Origin: Clostridium sp. 1001271st1 H5
GTDB lineage: Bacteria > Bacillota > Clostridia > Lachnospirales > Lachnospiraceae
Direction: 5' to 3'
Length of the DNA: 35,152 nt
Assembly: GCF_005845215.1 (NCBI RefSeq)
Contig: NZ_SPHO01000036.1
Location: 1-35,152, forward strand
The notes beneath the pieces are model-generated. The model saw only the letters and a program-made list of their open reading frames with translations. It was not told the origin of the DNA and searched no databases. Below are positions 15,981 to 23,713 of this stretch, piece by piece (position 1 is the first letter of the stretch; each line of letters opens with the position of its first letter). Both the position numbers and the translations under genes were made by a program.

Positions 15981-16964
15981 TTATGCTTCCGTTGCTCCTC
16001 CACAACTGGATCCCTGACCAGCCGTACAGCCATAACAATGATTACCAAAACATATTTTCCTAGCCATATAAGGCTTTCCAACCAAATCAAAGATTGTCTC
16101 ACCCGTCGAAACAGGCAGCTCGGATGCCTGGTTGAAATCACAATCGTAAAGTTTGCCGTCATACCCCACCGACACCTGGTAACGGCACATAAGCCCTTCC
16201 ACTGTTGACCGGTTAAAAGAACTGCACAGCTTTTGCATGTAGCTGTTCAAATTGCAGCTATTCTGTAGAAAGTGAAAAAATCGCCCTGTGGGATTATTCG
16301 TTATTGTAAACAGATGATTAAATACAATTCCATAGTCCTCCAGAAGCTTTACTTTGTATTCTTTCTCCATAGCCCCCTGCGCCGGAGGAAAAAATGCTCC
16401 TGCGGGATTATAGACCATGTTCAAAACGAGGTCTTCTTCCCGGCCATATCCCAATGCATTTAACTCCTGGATAACCTTAACCGCCTTGTCGAAACTTCCA
16501 TCCCCCCTTACACGGTCCATCACCTTGGCCTGGTAATAGGGAAGAGAACAGACCACCTCTATCTTATAATCTGCATAAAACTTCGGTAAATGTTTATATC
16601 CTTCTTCTGTCAGTATTACAAGATTACTGCGTACAATGACATGGCTGCACGTTTTGCAGACTTCTTTCACAAACCACTCAAATTGAGGATTCATTTCCGG
16701 CGCTCCGCCTGTGATATCTACCGTCTTGACTTTTTGTTCCCCGCAGACCCGCAGACAAGCCTCCATCACATCACGCTCCATGATTTCCTTACGGTTTGGG
16801 CCTGCTTCCACATGGCAATGCTTGCATGAAAGATTACATAACTTCCCCACATTAATCTGGAGCACGTCCAGATTATCTTCTGTATACTGTAAATGTTCCT
16901 CAATCCGGCTTTCAAACGCTGGTATGTATTCCATTTGATTCAATTGTTCGATTGACTCATTCAT
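15981..16964 (-). CDS. arsS: ArsS-type radical SAM/Cys-rich protein
   Basis: The 327-residue protein has an N-terminal radical SAM core with C43, C47 and C50 in CNLSCKHC binding the [4Fe-4S] cluster. Its C-terminal domain carries the family signature NPAGAFFPPAQGAMEKEYK and the tail CYGCTAGQGSSCGG (310-323). These are marks of the arsenosugar-biosynthesis radical SAM (seleno)protein family; this copy has cysteines throughout the tail, with no UGA codon. Characterised ArsS acts on dimethylated arsenic made by ArsM and builds the arsenic-adenosyl bond. The ribosome site GGAG overlaps the end of the AhpD-like gene three bases upstream, so the two are coupled. No ArsM is present in the window. 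Confidence 0.88.
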   Translation of the reverse strand: MNESIEQLNQMEYIPAFESRIEEHLQYTEDNLDVLQINVGKLCNLSCKHCHVEAGPNRKEIMERDVMEACLRVCGEQKVKTVDITGGAPEMNPQFEWFVKEVCKTCSHVIVRSNLVILTEEGYKHLPKFYADYKIEVVCSLPYYQAKVMDRVRGDGSFDKAVKVIQELNALGYGREEDLVLNMVYNPAGAFFPPAQGAMEKEYKVKLLEDYGIVFNHLFTITNNPTGRFFHFLQNSCNLNSYMQKLCSSFNRSTVEGLMCRYQVSVGYDGKLYDCDFNQASELPVSTGETIFDLVGKPYMARKICFGNHCYGCTAGQGSSCGGATEA

Positions 16965-16967
16965 CTC

Positions 16968-17300
16968 TTATAGCTCCAATTTCTTTATAATATTCTTCAT
17001 CTGTACACCGTGTACCAATGACGCGCCTCCCCGGATGGCTGCGGCTACATGAACTGCTTCCATCATCTGTTCCGGGCTTACCCCCTTATTTAAACAGTCA
17101 TTGGCATATGCATCAATACAATATGGACACTGCACAGTATGAGCTACTGCCAATGCTATCAATGATTTCTCCCTGGCGGTAAGAGTTCCCTCTTCAAACA
17201 CTGAATGATAGTAATTAAAAAACTTTTCTGCCAGTTTTGGTGATTCCTCACCGATGGAAGCAAACTTTTCCAAATCTTCCGGATTATAATATGTGTCCAT
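16968..17300 (-). CDS. AhpD-like (carboxymuconolactone decarboxylase fold) protein of the ArsS cluster
   Basis: The 110-residue protein has the CMD/AhpD fold with the redox motif CPYC (C58, C61) in AVAHTVQCPYCIDAY. The family found next to ArsS is annotated as arsenosugar biosynthesis-associated peroxidase-like protein, which this resembles closely. It probably exchanges thiol/disulfide electrons with ArsS or its substrate. The frame opens 72 bases earlier, but AAAGGAGG before the ATG at 17300 decides the start. Confidence 0.88.
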   Translation of the reverse strand: MDTYYNPEDLEKFASIGEESPKLAEKFFNYYHSVFEEGTLTAREKSLIALAVAHTVQCPYCIDAYANDCLNKGVSPEQMMEAVHVAAAIRGGASLVHGVQMKNIIKKLEL

Positions 17301-17326
17301 CTCTATTCCTCCTTTGTCCGTCGCAT

Positions 17327-17755
17327 CTATATCATCTTCTCCAGTATTTCTATTATGTCCCTTACAACACATGGACAGAAATCGAACAGCAGCCCTTGCT
17401 CCAACACCTGTTCCATATCATCCGCTTTGGAAATGTCGTGTCCCAGCAGCTCTCTGCACATGCAGGATTCATACTTTTCGGCAAACAAACGCTTAAACTC
17501 AGACGTCTTTTCACGCATGATTTCTTTTTGTTTCAAATCGTTATTCATACTATGTCCGTACTTGAGACCGATTACCATCAGCGCACCAGTCACCGCTCCG
17601 CATGTTTCACCACACTGCATTCCACCGCCAAAACAGGCAGACATCCTCCTGAGAAGGCTTTCCTCCATCTCCAATTCATCTGCAAACCGACCTGCCACTA
17701 CCTGTGAACAGTCAATTCCCTGCATAAACAGTTCTTTTATTTCCTCTTTTGTCAT
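17327..17755 (-). CDS. C_GCAxxG_C_C family redox protein
   Basis: The 142-residue protein carries the C-GCAxxG-C-C signature: C41 in ACFGGGMQCGETCGAVTGAL (with C48 and C52), then C98/C100 in ESCMCRELLG, then C127/C129 in FCPCVV. The family is thought to be redox-active or metal-binding, with no firmly assigned reaction. It lies 24 bases after the HdrB-like gene and 26 before the AhpD-like gene, within one operon of cysteine-rich proteins. GGGAAAGGG serves as the ribosome site. Confidence 0.85.
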   Translation of the reverse strand: MTKEEIKELFMQGIDCSQVVAGRFADELEMEESLLRRMSACFGGGMQCGETCGAVTGALMVIGLKYGHSMNNDLKQKEIMREKTSEFKRLFAEKYESCMCRELLGHDISKADDMEQVLEQGLLFDFCPCVVRDIIEILEKMI

Positions 17756-17779
17756 CTATTCTACCCTTTCCCAAGACCT

Positions 17780-18439
17780 TTACCAGAATCTTGTCATCAT
17801 CCTGTTTATCATCGACTTTGCGGTATCCGGTTGTTCATTGCAATCCAGGATTTCTGTCAAAAGGTGCGAGACACCCTGACCACCATTACGTGTCAGGTTC
17901 CCTGCACATGATGCGCAATACGTATAGACATTCTCATACCCTTCCCCTGTCACATGGCATGCCATACCTTTGGCGAGCTCCGGCTCCTTTCCTCCTGCGC
18001 AACCTCCCAAACCACAGCACTGTGTTCCTTTTATAATATCGGGTTTTTTCTGAAAGAACGGCTCCAGCCATGATACCCACTGTTGTTCTTCCCTGTCCGG
18101 ACATGGCAGAAACAAACTTCCCTTCCCATCTACTTTCTGTCCTATTTCGAGTTGTGATAACTTTTCATAAATACTAAGGACCTGTATTTCCAGCTTATCC
18201 TTCAGGAAATAATAGCAATTGGGACAGAGCATGACAATTTCCTGTATATCTGCGGCGCGAAGTCTTTCATTAAGCCGCCTGATTATTTTCCCTTCCTGTT
18301 CTTTCAGTCCAAGTTCCGAGACCGGTTTGCCGCAACAGTCAAACAGCACTCCCATGTCTGCCTCATTCTTCAGTATTTTGATTAATTTCCTGGTAGTCTC
18401 CGGATAAAAAGATGGAAAATTGCACCCTGGAAACAGCAC
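17780..18439 (-). CDS. HdrB-type cysteine-rich (CCG domain) iron-sulfur protein
   Basis: The 219-residue protein contains two CCG-type modules as in heterodisulfide reductase subunit B and related electron-transfer proteins. The first has C6, C35-C36 (DCCGKP) and C72/C75 (CPNC). The second has C113, C141-C142 (CCGLGG), C147 and C175/C178 (CASC). Such modules bind an unusual Fe-S cluster that reduces disulfides, suggesting it supplies electrons to the thiol chemistry of the cluster. The start is a GTG, with AGGA overlapping the stop of the upstream gene. Both genes are in the same frame, separated by one TAG and three codons. Confidence 0.85.
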   Translation of the reverse strand: MLFPGCNFPSFYPETTRKLIKILKNEADMGVLFDCCGKPVSELGLKEQEGKIIRRLNERLRAADIQEIVMLCPNCYYFLKDKLEIQVLSIYEKLSQLEIGQKVDGKGSLFLPCPDREEQQWVSWLEPFFQKKPDIIKGTQCCGLGGCAGGKEPELAKGMACHVTGEGYENVYTYCASCAGNLTRNGGQGVSHLLTEILDCNEQPDTAKSMINRMMTRFW

Positions 18440-18448
18440 ACTCTTATC

Positions 18449-19165
18449 CTAGCTTTCCTGTCCATTGACATCCTCCACTCCCTCTGGCTGGACCACATAC
18501 TTTTTCTTGAAGAACAATCCCATGCCCATGACTATTACCGCCAGTATGACCGCAATACTGATATAAAGTACCCTGTTTTCCTTATCCGCCAATCCTGATG
18601 TTCCTATGGTGTACATGGCTGTCCCCGGCAACATAAAAATCAGTGAGAATATAGAGTAGGTGCTGAACGGGATATCTGTGACACCATATGCAAAATTCTG
18701 GAGATTATAGGGGAACAGCGGTACCAGCCTGGTAATCATGAGCACAAACAGTTCATTCTTTCCTGCTTCATCGAAAAGCCACTTTTTAAGGTACCGGTTT
18801 TTCATAACTACCGGTTTAATACTATCCTTCAGGAAGAAGCGTCCTGCCAGAAACGCTGCCATGGCTCCTATCATGGTAGCAATGGAACAGCAGATTGTTC
18901 CCAATACCGGTCCGAAAAGCAGTCCGGCCAAAACAGCAAAGGTGACTCCAGGAAGAGTTAACGCCACACATCCCACAACCGTAATCACAGTGTACAGGAA
19001 AATTGCATTCACCAGATTTTCTTCTGCCATCTGCCTTAGAAGATTCAAACTTCCTGTTCCGCTTAACACGGCCGACCAACCAAATATGTGGTTGCAGGCT
19101 AATACAGCTGCTATAATTCCTATGAATAGAATTAGTTTTTTATATGTATGAAACACTGTCTTCAT
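18449..19165 (-). CDS. TVP38/TMEM64 (DedA-superfamily) membrane protein 1
   Basis: This protein of about 238 residues has five to six hydrophobic segments and the SNARE-associated/VTT domain signature: GLLFGPVLGTICCSIATMIGA, then GRFF, then LVPLFPYNLQNFAYGVT. The domain is linked to lipid or small-molecule transport, and in Clostridia such genes are often found with metalloid or mercury resistance. The frame opens with a TTG at 19186, but GGGAG placed six bases before the ATG at 19165 (MKTVFHTYKK) fits best. It is the first of two TVP38 proteins in this operon when read from the left. Confidence 0.85.
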   Translation of the reverse strand: MKTVFHTYKKLILFIGIIAAVLACNHIFGWSAVLSGTGSLNLLRQMAEENLVNAIFLYTVITVVGCVALTLPGVTFAVLAGLLFGPVLGTICCSIATMIGAMAAFLAGRFFLKDSIKPVVMKNRYLKKWLFDEAGKNELFVLMITRLVPLFPYNLQNFAYGVTDIPFSTYSIFSLIFMLPGTAMYTIGTSGLADKENRVLYISIAVILAVIVMGMGLFFKKKYVVQPEGVEDVNGQES

Positions 19166-19231
19166 TTCCATCTCCCATTGACGCAAATAAGCGTTGGACT
19201 TTTTTAAAGCACAACGCTTATTGTTTTCCTA

Positions 19232-19639
19232 TTACTTATCTGCCCGTCTTATTTTAAAGATATCGCTCAAGCCGATAATTAAAATACCTGCTGCTGTAAT
19301 AATACATAATATCAGATTAATTTTTGAGAATGGTATTCTTGTCCGATGGATTCCTTCCCGTACCAGTGCTGCCGGTACCACCTTCATCCGTTCAGCCCCA
19401 TACATGACAAACCCCATCAATGAACAAACAATCAAATTGCCGGCTGTAAAGAGGCTATTAAACACATTTTCCCTTTTCCTGAAAACAAACCATATCACCA
19501 CGGTTGAAAGGATTAACAATCCCCCAAAAATATATCCGGTATTCACCCTCATCTGCAACCATTCACTCTTAAAACACAGTATGGCAATCGTCATGGCCCA
19601 TAAATAGCTATTGTAAACAATCCTAAAAAGCTTCATCAT
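19232..19639 (-). CDS. Small integral membrane protein, unknown function
   Basis: The 135-residue protein has about four hydrophobic helices (near 10-24, 35-51, 64-82 and 106-124) joined by short basic loops; no family is recognised. It begins with two successive ATG codons nine bases after the lipoprotein stop, with no clear ribosome site, so it is probably translated by coupling. The 3' end is 66 bases before the start of the next TVP38 gene. Its place between a lipoprotein and two TVP38 proteins suggests a role at the membrane in the same pathway. Confidence 0.7.
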   Translation of the reverse strand: MMKLFRIVYNSYLWAMTIAILCFKSEWLQMRVNTGYIFGGLLILSTVVIWFVFRKRENVFNSLFTAGNLIVCSLMGFVMYGAERMKVVPAALVREGIHRTRIPFSKINLILCIITAAGILIIGLSDIFKIRRADK

Positions 19640-19648
19640 AGCAATATT

Positions 19649-20317
19649 TTATTTTGCCAGGCGGAAAACAACAGTTACCTGGGTACCATCCTCTGGCAGC
19701 ACATCCTTATCCCCATAAAACTTGGCAATATCATTCTGTGTGGTTCCTGTAGGCCATGCAGCATCGCTCACAATACCAGTTGCACAGCTGTCCAGACAGA
19801 GCACACATCCTGTATTATTTTCTTTGGCGCTCTCAATATTTCCTCCAAACCGTAAATCCATGGTATAGTCTTCTGTACATTTAATGATATCCCGGAATGG
19901 AATTTCATCCTGTCCATCCCATTTCACAAAGACATCAAGTTTATCCCCTTCCACAGATTTTCCATTATCTGGTCCTGCTTTCATGTCTGCTGCAGTTAAA
20001 TTATCACCGGCTTTGGCCCCGATATCGAGCAATGCCTGATAAAACTCCTTCTCATCAGCCAGCCCCCGCAAAACTGCCTTTTCTCCGTTGGAACCACCTT
20101 TGTATACAATACCATGTCTGGTTGGTTCCGTAAAATATGTACCATTAACTTCACACAGCATGACAATTTCTTTCTTGTCTTTGTCAACTGTCATGGTTTC
20201 CTCTGCTGCCGTCTCCTGGACCTTACTCTCGACTGTATTGCTCTTTCCTCCGCAGGCTGCCAGTGAACATGCCATTGTTGCTGCTGCCATAATTACTGCT
20301 AATTTCTTCAATTTCAT
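19649..20317 (-). CDS. YdjY-domain lipoprotein
   Basis: The 222-residue protein has a lipoprotein signal: basic start, hydrophobic core and the lipobox LAAC with C22. After a short acidic linker comes a domain with NGTYFTEPTRHGIVYKGGSN and, near the end, GCVLCLDSCATGIVSDAAWP. The latter matches the YdjY domain, seen with ferredoxin-like or cysteine-rich membrane systems. The three clustered cysteines outside the membrane could bind metal or carry redox equivalents. The frame begins with GTG at 20320, but the adjacent ATG at 20317 is better spaced from GGAGG. Confidence 0.75.
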   Translation of the reverse strand: MKLKKLAVIMAAATMACSLAACGGKSNTVESKVQETAAEETMTVDKDKKEIVMLCEVNGTYFTEPTRHGIVYKGGSNGEKAVLRGLADEKEFYQALLDIGAKAGDNLTAADMKAGPDNGKSVEGDKLDVFVKWDGQDEIPFRDIIKCTEDYTMDLRFGGNIESAKENNTGCVLCLDSCATGIVSDAAWPTGTTQNDIAKFYGDKDVLPEDGTQVTVVFRLAK

Positions 20318-20337
20318 CACGAAACCTCCATGGTTGA

Positions 20338-21072
20338 TTAGATATTATCTGCAATATCAGCAGATTTATCTGAATTCCTTTTCTTTTGTTTTTCCACATA
20401 TAACTGCCTGAACAAAACAATAAGTGCTGACAGCGCAAAAAGCAGAAGAAGCGCTGTGACAAACATCTTAGCGCCACCAGTCAGCATACCGCCAACATAT
20501 GAATAGATAATGGTGGCTGGAAGTTGTCCAATACCAGTGGCAATAAAAAAGCTGCCAAAGGACATGGATGTCAAGCCCGCTGCATAGCTTACGATATCAA
20601 AGGAAATGAATGGCAGCAGTCTTGCAATGAGTATGCTGAGACGCCCATGTTTTTCAAAAAAATCATCAATCTGCTTCAAACCAGTCCTGCTGGTAAGCTT
20701 CTCTACTGCATCACGCCCCAACAGCCTTGCGATATAAAAACATACTGCCGCCCCTGCCATAGCGCTGGACCACGATAAAATGGCTCCTTTCCACCATCCA
20801 AACAGATTTGCATTCGCAAATGTAAGCAGAAACGCAGGTAACGGCGCTGCTATGGACTGCAATATCATCAGCAGGAAGGACACCAGCGCTGCGTAGGCGC
20901 CATACGATTCGACAAACCGCCGTACCACAGTAAAATCCCCGCTCGCAAACATCTTAAGAATGTTATTCATTGTAGCATTAACAGGCGGTACAAAAAAATA
21001 TACCAGTATACCTAACACAATTAGAGCTATGACAACGAATTTCCCTATCTTTCTCGATTTCTTCTTTTCCAT
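20338..21072 (-). CDS. TVP38/TMEM64 (DedA-superfamily) membrane protein 2
   Basis: The 244-residue membrane protein has the VTT signature: NANLFGWWKGAILSWSSAMAG, then ARLLGRDAV, then LLPFISFDIVSYAAGLTSM. It is the first gene of the leftward unit. AAAGGGGG before the ATG at 21072 decides the start over an upstream ATG at 21129. A leader of about 150 bases separates it from the predicted promoter at 21230-21258, which overlaps an ArsR operator. It is paired with a second TVP38 protein at 18449-19165; sequence differences suggest distinct roles, not a recent duplication. Confidence 0.87.
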   Translation of the reverse strand: MEKKKSRKIGKFVVIALIVLGILVYFFVPPVNATMNNILKMFASGDFTVVRRFVESYGAYAALVSFLLMILQSIAAPLPAFLLTFANANLFGWWKGAILSWSSAMAGAAVCFYIARLLGRDAVEKLTSRTGLKQIDDFFEKHGRLSILIARLLPFISFDIVSYAAGLTSMSFGSFFIATGIGQLPATIIYSYVGGMLTGGAKMFVTALLLLFALSALIVLFRQLYVEKQKKRNSDKSADIADNI

Positions 21073-21229
21073 ATTCGACCCCCTTTCACAAATATTTATC
21101 ATATTCATTCTAATCATCTGTCGTGCCATTGACCAATGGTTCTTTTCTATACTGTAAGGTCCTGGATAGATTAATTCTATACATTCTGCATTACATATCC
21201 CCTCCTGCCATTGTTGATAAGTTGGATGG

Positions 21230-21258
21230 ATTAAATATCAAATCCGAATTCACATCAA
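21230..21258 (-). promoter_or_regulatory. Leftward promoter of the TVP38-arsS unit
   Basis: On the minus strand TTGATG (21258-21253) and TTTAAT (21235-21230) are 17 bases apart. The -35 box lies inside the ArsR-type operator 21251-21271, so binding there would block it. Confidence 0.6.
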
Positions 21259-21271
21259 AAAAAATTGATAT
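21251..21271. promoter_or_regulatory. ArsR-type operator, copy 1
   Basis: The core is ATCAA-A6-TTGAT. The 21-base site is the exact reverse complement of copy 2 (21310-21330). It overlaps the leftward -35 box and lies just upstream of the rightward -35. Confidence 0.8.
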
Positions 21272-21276
21272 ATCTC

Positions 21277-21305
21277 TTGACAACTCGTTATTTCAATCAT
21301 ATAAT
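21277..21305 (+). promoter_or_regulatory. Rightward promoter of arsR, consensus sigma-70
   Basis: TTGACA (21277-21282) and TATAAT (21300-21305) are separated by 17 bases, a perfect consensus promoter. It is bracketed by operator copies 1 and 2, and the start of transcription falls inside copy 2. Confidence 0.85.
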
Positions 21306-21309
21306 AATC

Positions 21310-21330
21310 ATATCAATTTTTTTTGATGTG
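21310..21330. promoter_or_regulatory. ArsR-type operator, copy 2
   Basis: This is the reverse complement of copy 1, with ATATCAA-T6-TTGATGT arms, placed over the predicted +1 of arsR and ending 11 bases before its ATG. Confidence 0.8.
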
Positions 21331-21341
21331 AGGTGGCGCAT

Positions 21342-21641
21342 ATGGAGCACAAGTTTACAAATGATGCTAGAATTTTCAAAGCGCTCTGTGATGAAAAGAG
21401 ACTTACGATTTTAGAACTTTTGCAAAGCGGGGAAAAATGTGCTTGTGTCTTAATTGATAAAATGGACATGGGACAATCCGGACTATCTTACCACATGAAA
21501 ATTTTATGTGAATCCGGCATTGTTACAAGCAGGCAGGAGGGAAAATGGACTCACTATTCACTCAGTAAATCCGGTAGCGAATATGCATTAAAGCGTTTAC
21601 GCTGCTTAACTACCCCAAGAGCAGAGGACGTGTCTGAATAA
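21342..21641 (+). CDS. arsR: ArsR-family metalloregulator
   Basis: The 99-residue winged helix-turn-helix repressor has a C-x-C pair (C33, C35) in EKCACVL at the place of the ELCVCDL arsenic-binding motif of classic ArsR proteins, followed by the recognition region QSGLSYHMKILCESGIV. It should dissociate from its operators when trivalent arsenic or a related soft metal(loid) binds. The frame opens with GTG at 21333, but GAGGTGG at 21330-21336 is spaced correctly only for the ATG at 21342. Three copies of its likely operator surround it and control both directions. Confidence 0.92.
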   Translation: MEHKFTNDARIFKALCDEKRLTILELLQSGEKCACVLIDKMDMGQSGLSYHMKILCESGIVTSRQEGKWTHYSLSKSGSEYALKRLRCLTTPRAEDVSE

Positions 21642-21643
21642 AT

Positions 21644-21661
21644 GGTCATCTTCGGATGGCC
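21644..21661 (+). terminator. UUCG tetraloop hairpin after arsR
   Basis: A 7-bp stem (one G-U pair) closes a UUCG loop, followed by TTTAT. It lies three bases after the arsR stop and could weaken or end transcription before the permease. Confidence 0.5.
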
Positions 21662-21676
21662 TTTATAAGCCCCAAT

Positions 21677-21696
21677 ATATCAATTTTTTTTGATAT
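21677..21696. promoter_or_regulatory. ArsR-type operator, copy 3, before the permease
   Basis: Perfect 7-6-7 dyad with arms ATATCAA and TTGATAT around a T tract, matching copies 1 and 2 through the core. It lies 32 bases before the permease start, implying a second regulated promoter there. Confidence 0.78.
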
Positions 21697-21727
21697 GATA
21701 TTCACAATGGAAACGGAGGTAATACAT

Positions 21728-22741
21728 TTGGACTCGATACAAACATTTTTTCTATTTATCCAGAATCAAATATTAGGAATGAAATGGTTAAACTCCCTAA
21801 TAAAAAATCTTTTAACCGCTCTCAACGTAGATGTAGACGGCCGATTGGGCGGAAGCATTCAATTTTTTATTTACGACGTATTGAAAATAACAATCCTCTT
21901 ATGCTTTTTAATTTTTATTATCTCTTATATACAAAGTTATTTTCCGCCTGAGAGAAGTAAGAAAATATTGGGACGCTTTCATGGCGTTGGTTCTTATATC
22001 ATTTCAGCTCTGTTAGGTACTGTGACCCCATTTTGTTCCTGTTCATCTATCCCACTCTTTATTGGATTCACGAGTGCCGGTTTACCGCTGGGAGTGACTT
22101 TCTCGTTTCTTATTTCCTCGCCAATGGTGGATTTAGGAAGTCTTGTCCTGCTAATGAGCATATTTGGCGCAAAAATTGCAATTGCTTATGTCATAGTCGG
22201 CCTGATGATAGCAGTGGCCGGAGGCGCTCTGATTGAAAAGCTTCACATGGAAAAATATGTTGAGGAATTCATTCAATCAGCCAATCATATTGATATGGAT
22301 GCTCCTACTCTAACCAGAAAAGACCGGTTCTGTTTTGCCAGGGAACAGGTAACGGAAACGTTTAAAAAAGTATTTCCTTACATTTTAGTTGGTGTCGGTA
22401 TCGGTGCGGCAATCCATAATTGGATTCCTGAAAGCTGGATTCAAACGATACTCGGAAGCAATAATCCCTTTGGTGTTATTCTTGCAACGCTTGTAGGCAT
22501 TCCCATGTATGCTGATATCTTTGGTACCATTCCCGTTGCAGAAGCTTTGTTAGCAAAAGGGGCTCAACTTGGCACCATACTTGCTTTCATGATGGCTGTC
22601 ACAACCTTAAGCCTGCCATCAATGATTATGTTAAAGAAAGCTGTAAAACCCAAACTACTGACTCTGTTCATAGTCATATGCACTACCGGTATTATTCTTG
22701 TTGGATATCTATTTAATGTGTTTCATGCATTTTTTATATAA
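21728..22741 (+). CDS. arsP: ArsP/DUF318-family permease
   Basis: The 337-residue membrane protein has about eight to ten helices and the family motif TPFCSCSSIPLFIGFTSAGL with C103 and C105, then SFLISSPMVDL and a repeat-like GIPMYADIFGTIP. Members of the DUF318/ArsP group export trivalent organoarsenicals, and others are linked to metal efflux. The start is a TTG at 21728, set by GGAGG at 21715-21719; earlier in-frame ATGs lie in or near the operator and lack ribosome sites. It follows arsR and precedes the GTPase gene by 20 bases. Confidence 0.87.
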   Translation: MDSIQTFFLFIQNQILGMKWLNSLIKNLLTALNVDVDGRLGGSIQFFIYDVLKITILLCFLIFIISYIQSYFPPERSKKILGRFHGVGSYIISALLGTVTPFCSCSSIPLFIGFTSAGLPLGVTFSFLISSPMVDLGSLVLLMSIFGAKIAIAYVIVGLMIAVAGGALIEKLHMEKYVEEFIQSANHIDMDAPTLTRKDRFCFAREQVTETFKKVFPYILVGVGIGAAIHNWIPESWIQTILGSNNPFGVILATLVGIPMYADIFGTIPVAEALLAKGAQLGTILAFMMAVTTLSLPSMIMLKKAVKPKLLTLFIVICTTGIILVGYLFNVFHAFFI

Positions 22742-22761
22742 TCAATGAAAGGGGTAATAAA

Positions 22762-23703
22762 ATGCAAACTAAAAAGGCGACAAAACTTTATGTAATAACA
22801 GGTTTCTTGGGGGCTGGTAAGACTACCTTGTTGTTAAAGCTGCTAGAACACCTGAAAGGGAGCAGGGTTGGTATTATCCAAAATGAATTTGGCAAATTGG
22901 GGATTGACGGCGCAATACTGAAAAATGATGATATCCATATGGTTGAAATCAACCGTGGTTCTATTTTCTGTTCCTGTCTGAAACTCTCCTTTGTCAGCGC
23001 CCTCAGTGAAATGACACAACATGATTTTGACTACCTGTTCGTAGAAAGTTCAGGCCTGGGAGATCCATCCAATGTTGAAGAAATTCTTGGGGCCGTTGAT
23101 GCTGTCTCCGGTAAAAGTTATGATTTCTGTGGTGTTATCTGCTTAGTTGATGCAGTAAATTTTATAAATCAACTGACAGATTTAGAGACTGTATACAGAC
23201 AGCTTAAGCATTGTCATCTTGCCGTCATTACAAAATCTGATTTGGTTGATTCATCAAAAATGGCAGACCTGGAAAAGAAAATAAGAGAAATCAATCCGGT
23301 CTGTAGGTTAACCACAAGCATACAAGGTAACATGGATTATAGTTTTTTAGATGATGATTTACTTTTATATCAGTGGGCCGAAAGTGAAGAAACCACCAAT
23401 ACGGAGGAGGCAAAGCCGAAAACCTTATTCATGGAAATATACGATGCTGTGGATAAAAATCAATTAGTGAAATTTCTAAATGAAATCATTCCAAGCGTAT
23501 ATAGAATTAAGGGTTTCCTTACTGTCAATGGGATTGGACGGCAGCAAGTTGATGTAGTAGGCACCAAAATTGATTTTAAAGAAAGCAAGGATTCCGGTAA
23601 TGCTCAATTAGTTTTCATCTCAAAAATAGGGCCAGCAATCATTAAAAACATACTTTCAGCGTGGAATGACAATATAGAAGCTGAAATGAAATTAAAAAAT
23701 TAG
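22762..23703 (+). CDS. COG0523 (CobW/G3E) GTPase
   Basis: The 313-residue protein has Walker A GFLGAGKT (14-21), the VESSGLGDP switch region and the ITKSD guanine-specificity motif of G3E GTPases, which act as metal chaperones or insertases. The usual GCxCC metal motif is reduced to C70-S-C72 in SIFCSCLK, so metal binding may be altered. A C-terminal CobW-like domain follows (about 220-310). An arsR-permease-GTPase-thioredoxin order suggests the GTPase delivers a metal(loid) or cofactor in this resistance unit. GAAAGGGG precedes the ATG. Confidence 0.85.
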   Translation: MQTKKATKLYVITGFLGAGKTTLLLKLLEHLKGSRVGIIQNEFGKLGIDGAILKNDDIHMVEINRGSIFCSCLKLSFVSALSEMTQHDFDYLFVESSGLGDPSNVEEILGAVDAVSGKSYDFCGVICLVDAVNFINQLTDLETVYRQLKHCHLAVITKSDLVDSSKMADLEKKIREINPVCRLTTSIQGNMDYSFLDDDLLLYQWAESEETTNTEEAKPKTLFMEIYDAVDKNQLVKFLNEIIPSVYRIKGFLTVNGIGRQQVDVVGTKIDFKESKDSGNAQLVFISKIGPAIIKNILSAWNDNIEAEMKLKN

Positions 23704-23713
23704 GGAGGCAAAG

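Noticed and set aside
16962..17300. AhpD-like protein as a plain peroxidase partner unrelated to ArsS
   Set aside because: Its gene overlaps the ArsS ribosome site, and the pair is a known family association.
21656..21727. Longer N-terminus for the permease
   Set aside because: The upstream ATGs lie in or next to the operator and lack ribosome sites, while GGAGG fits the TTG at 21728.
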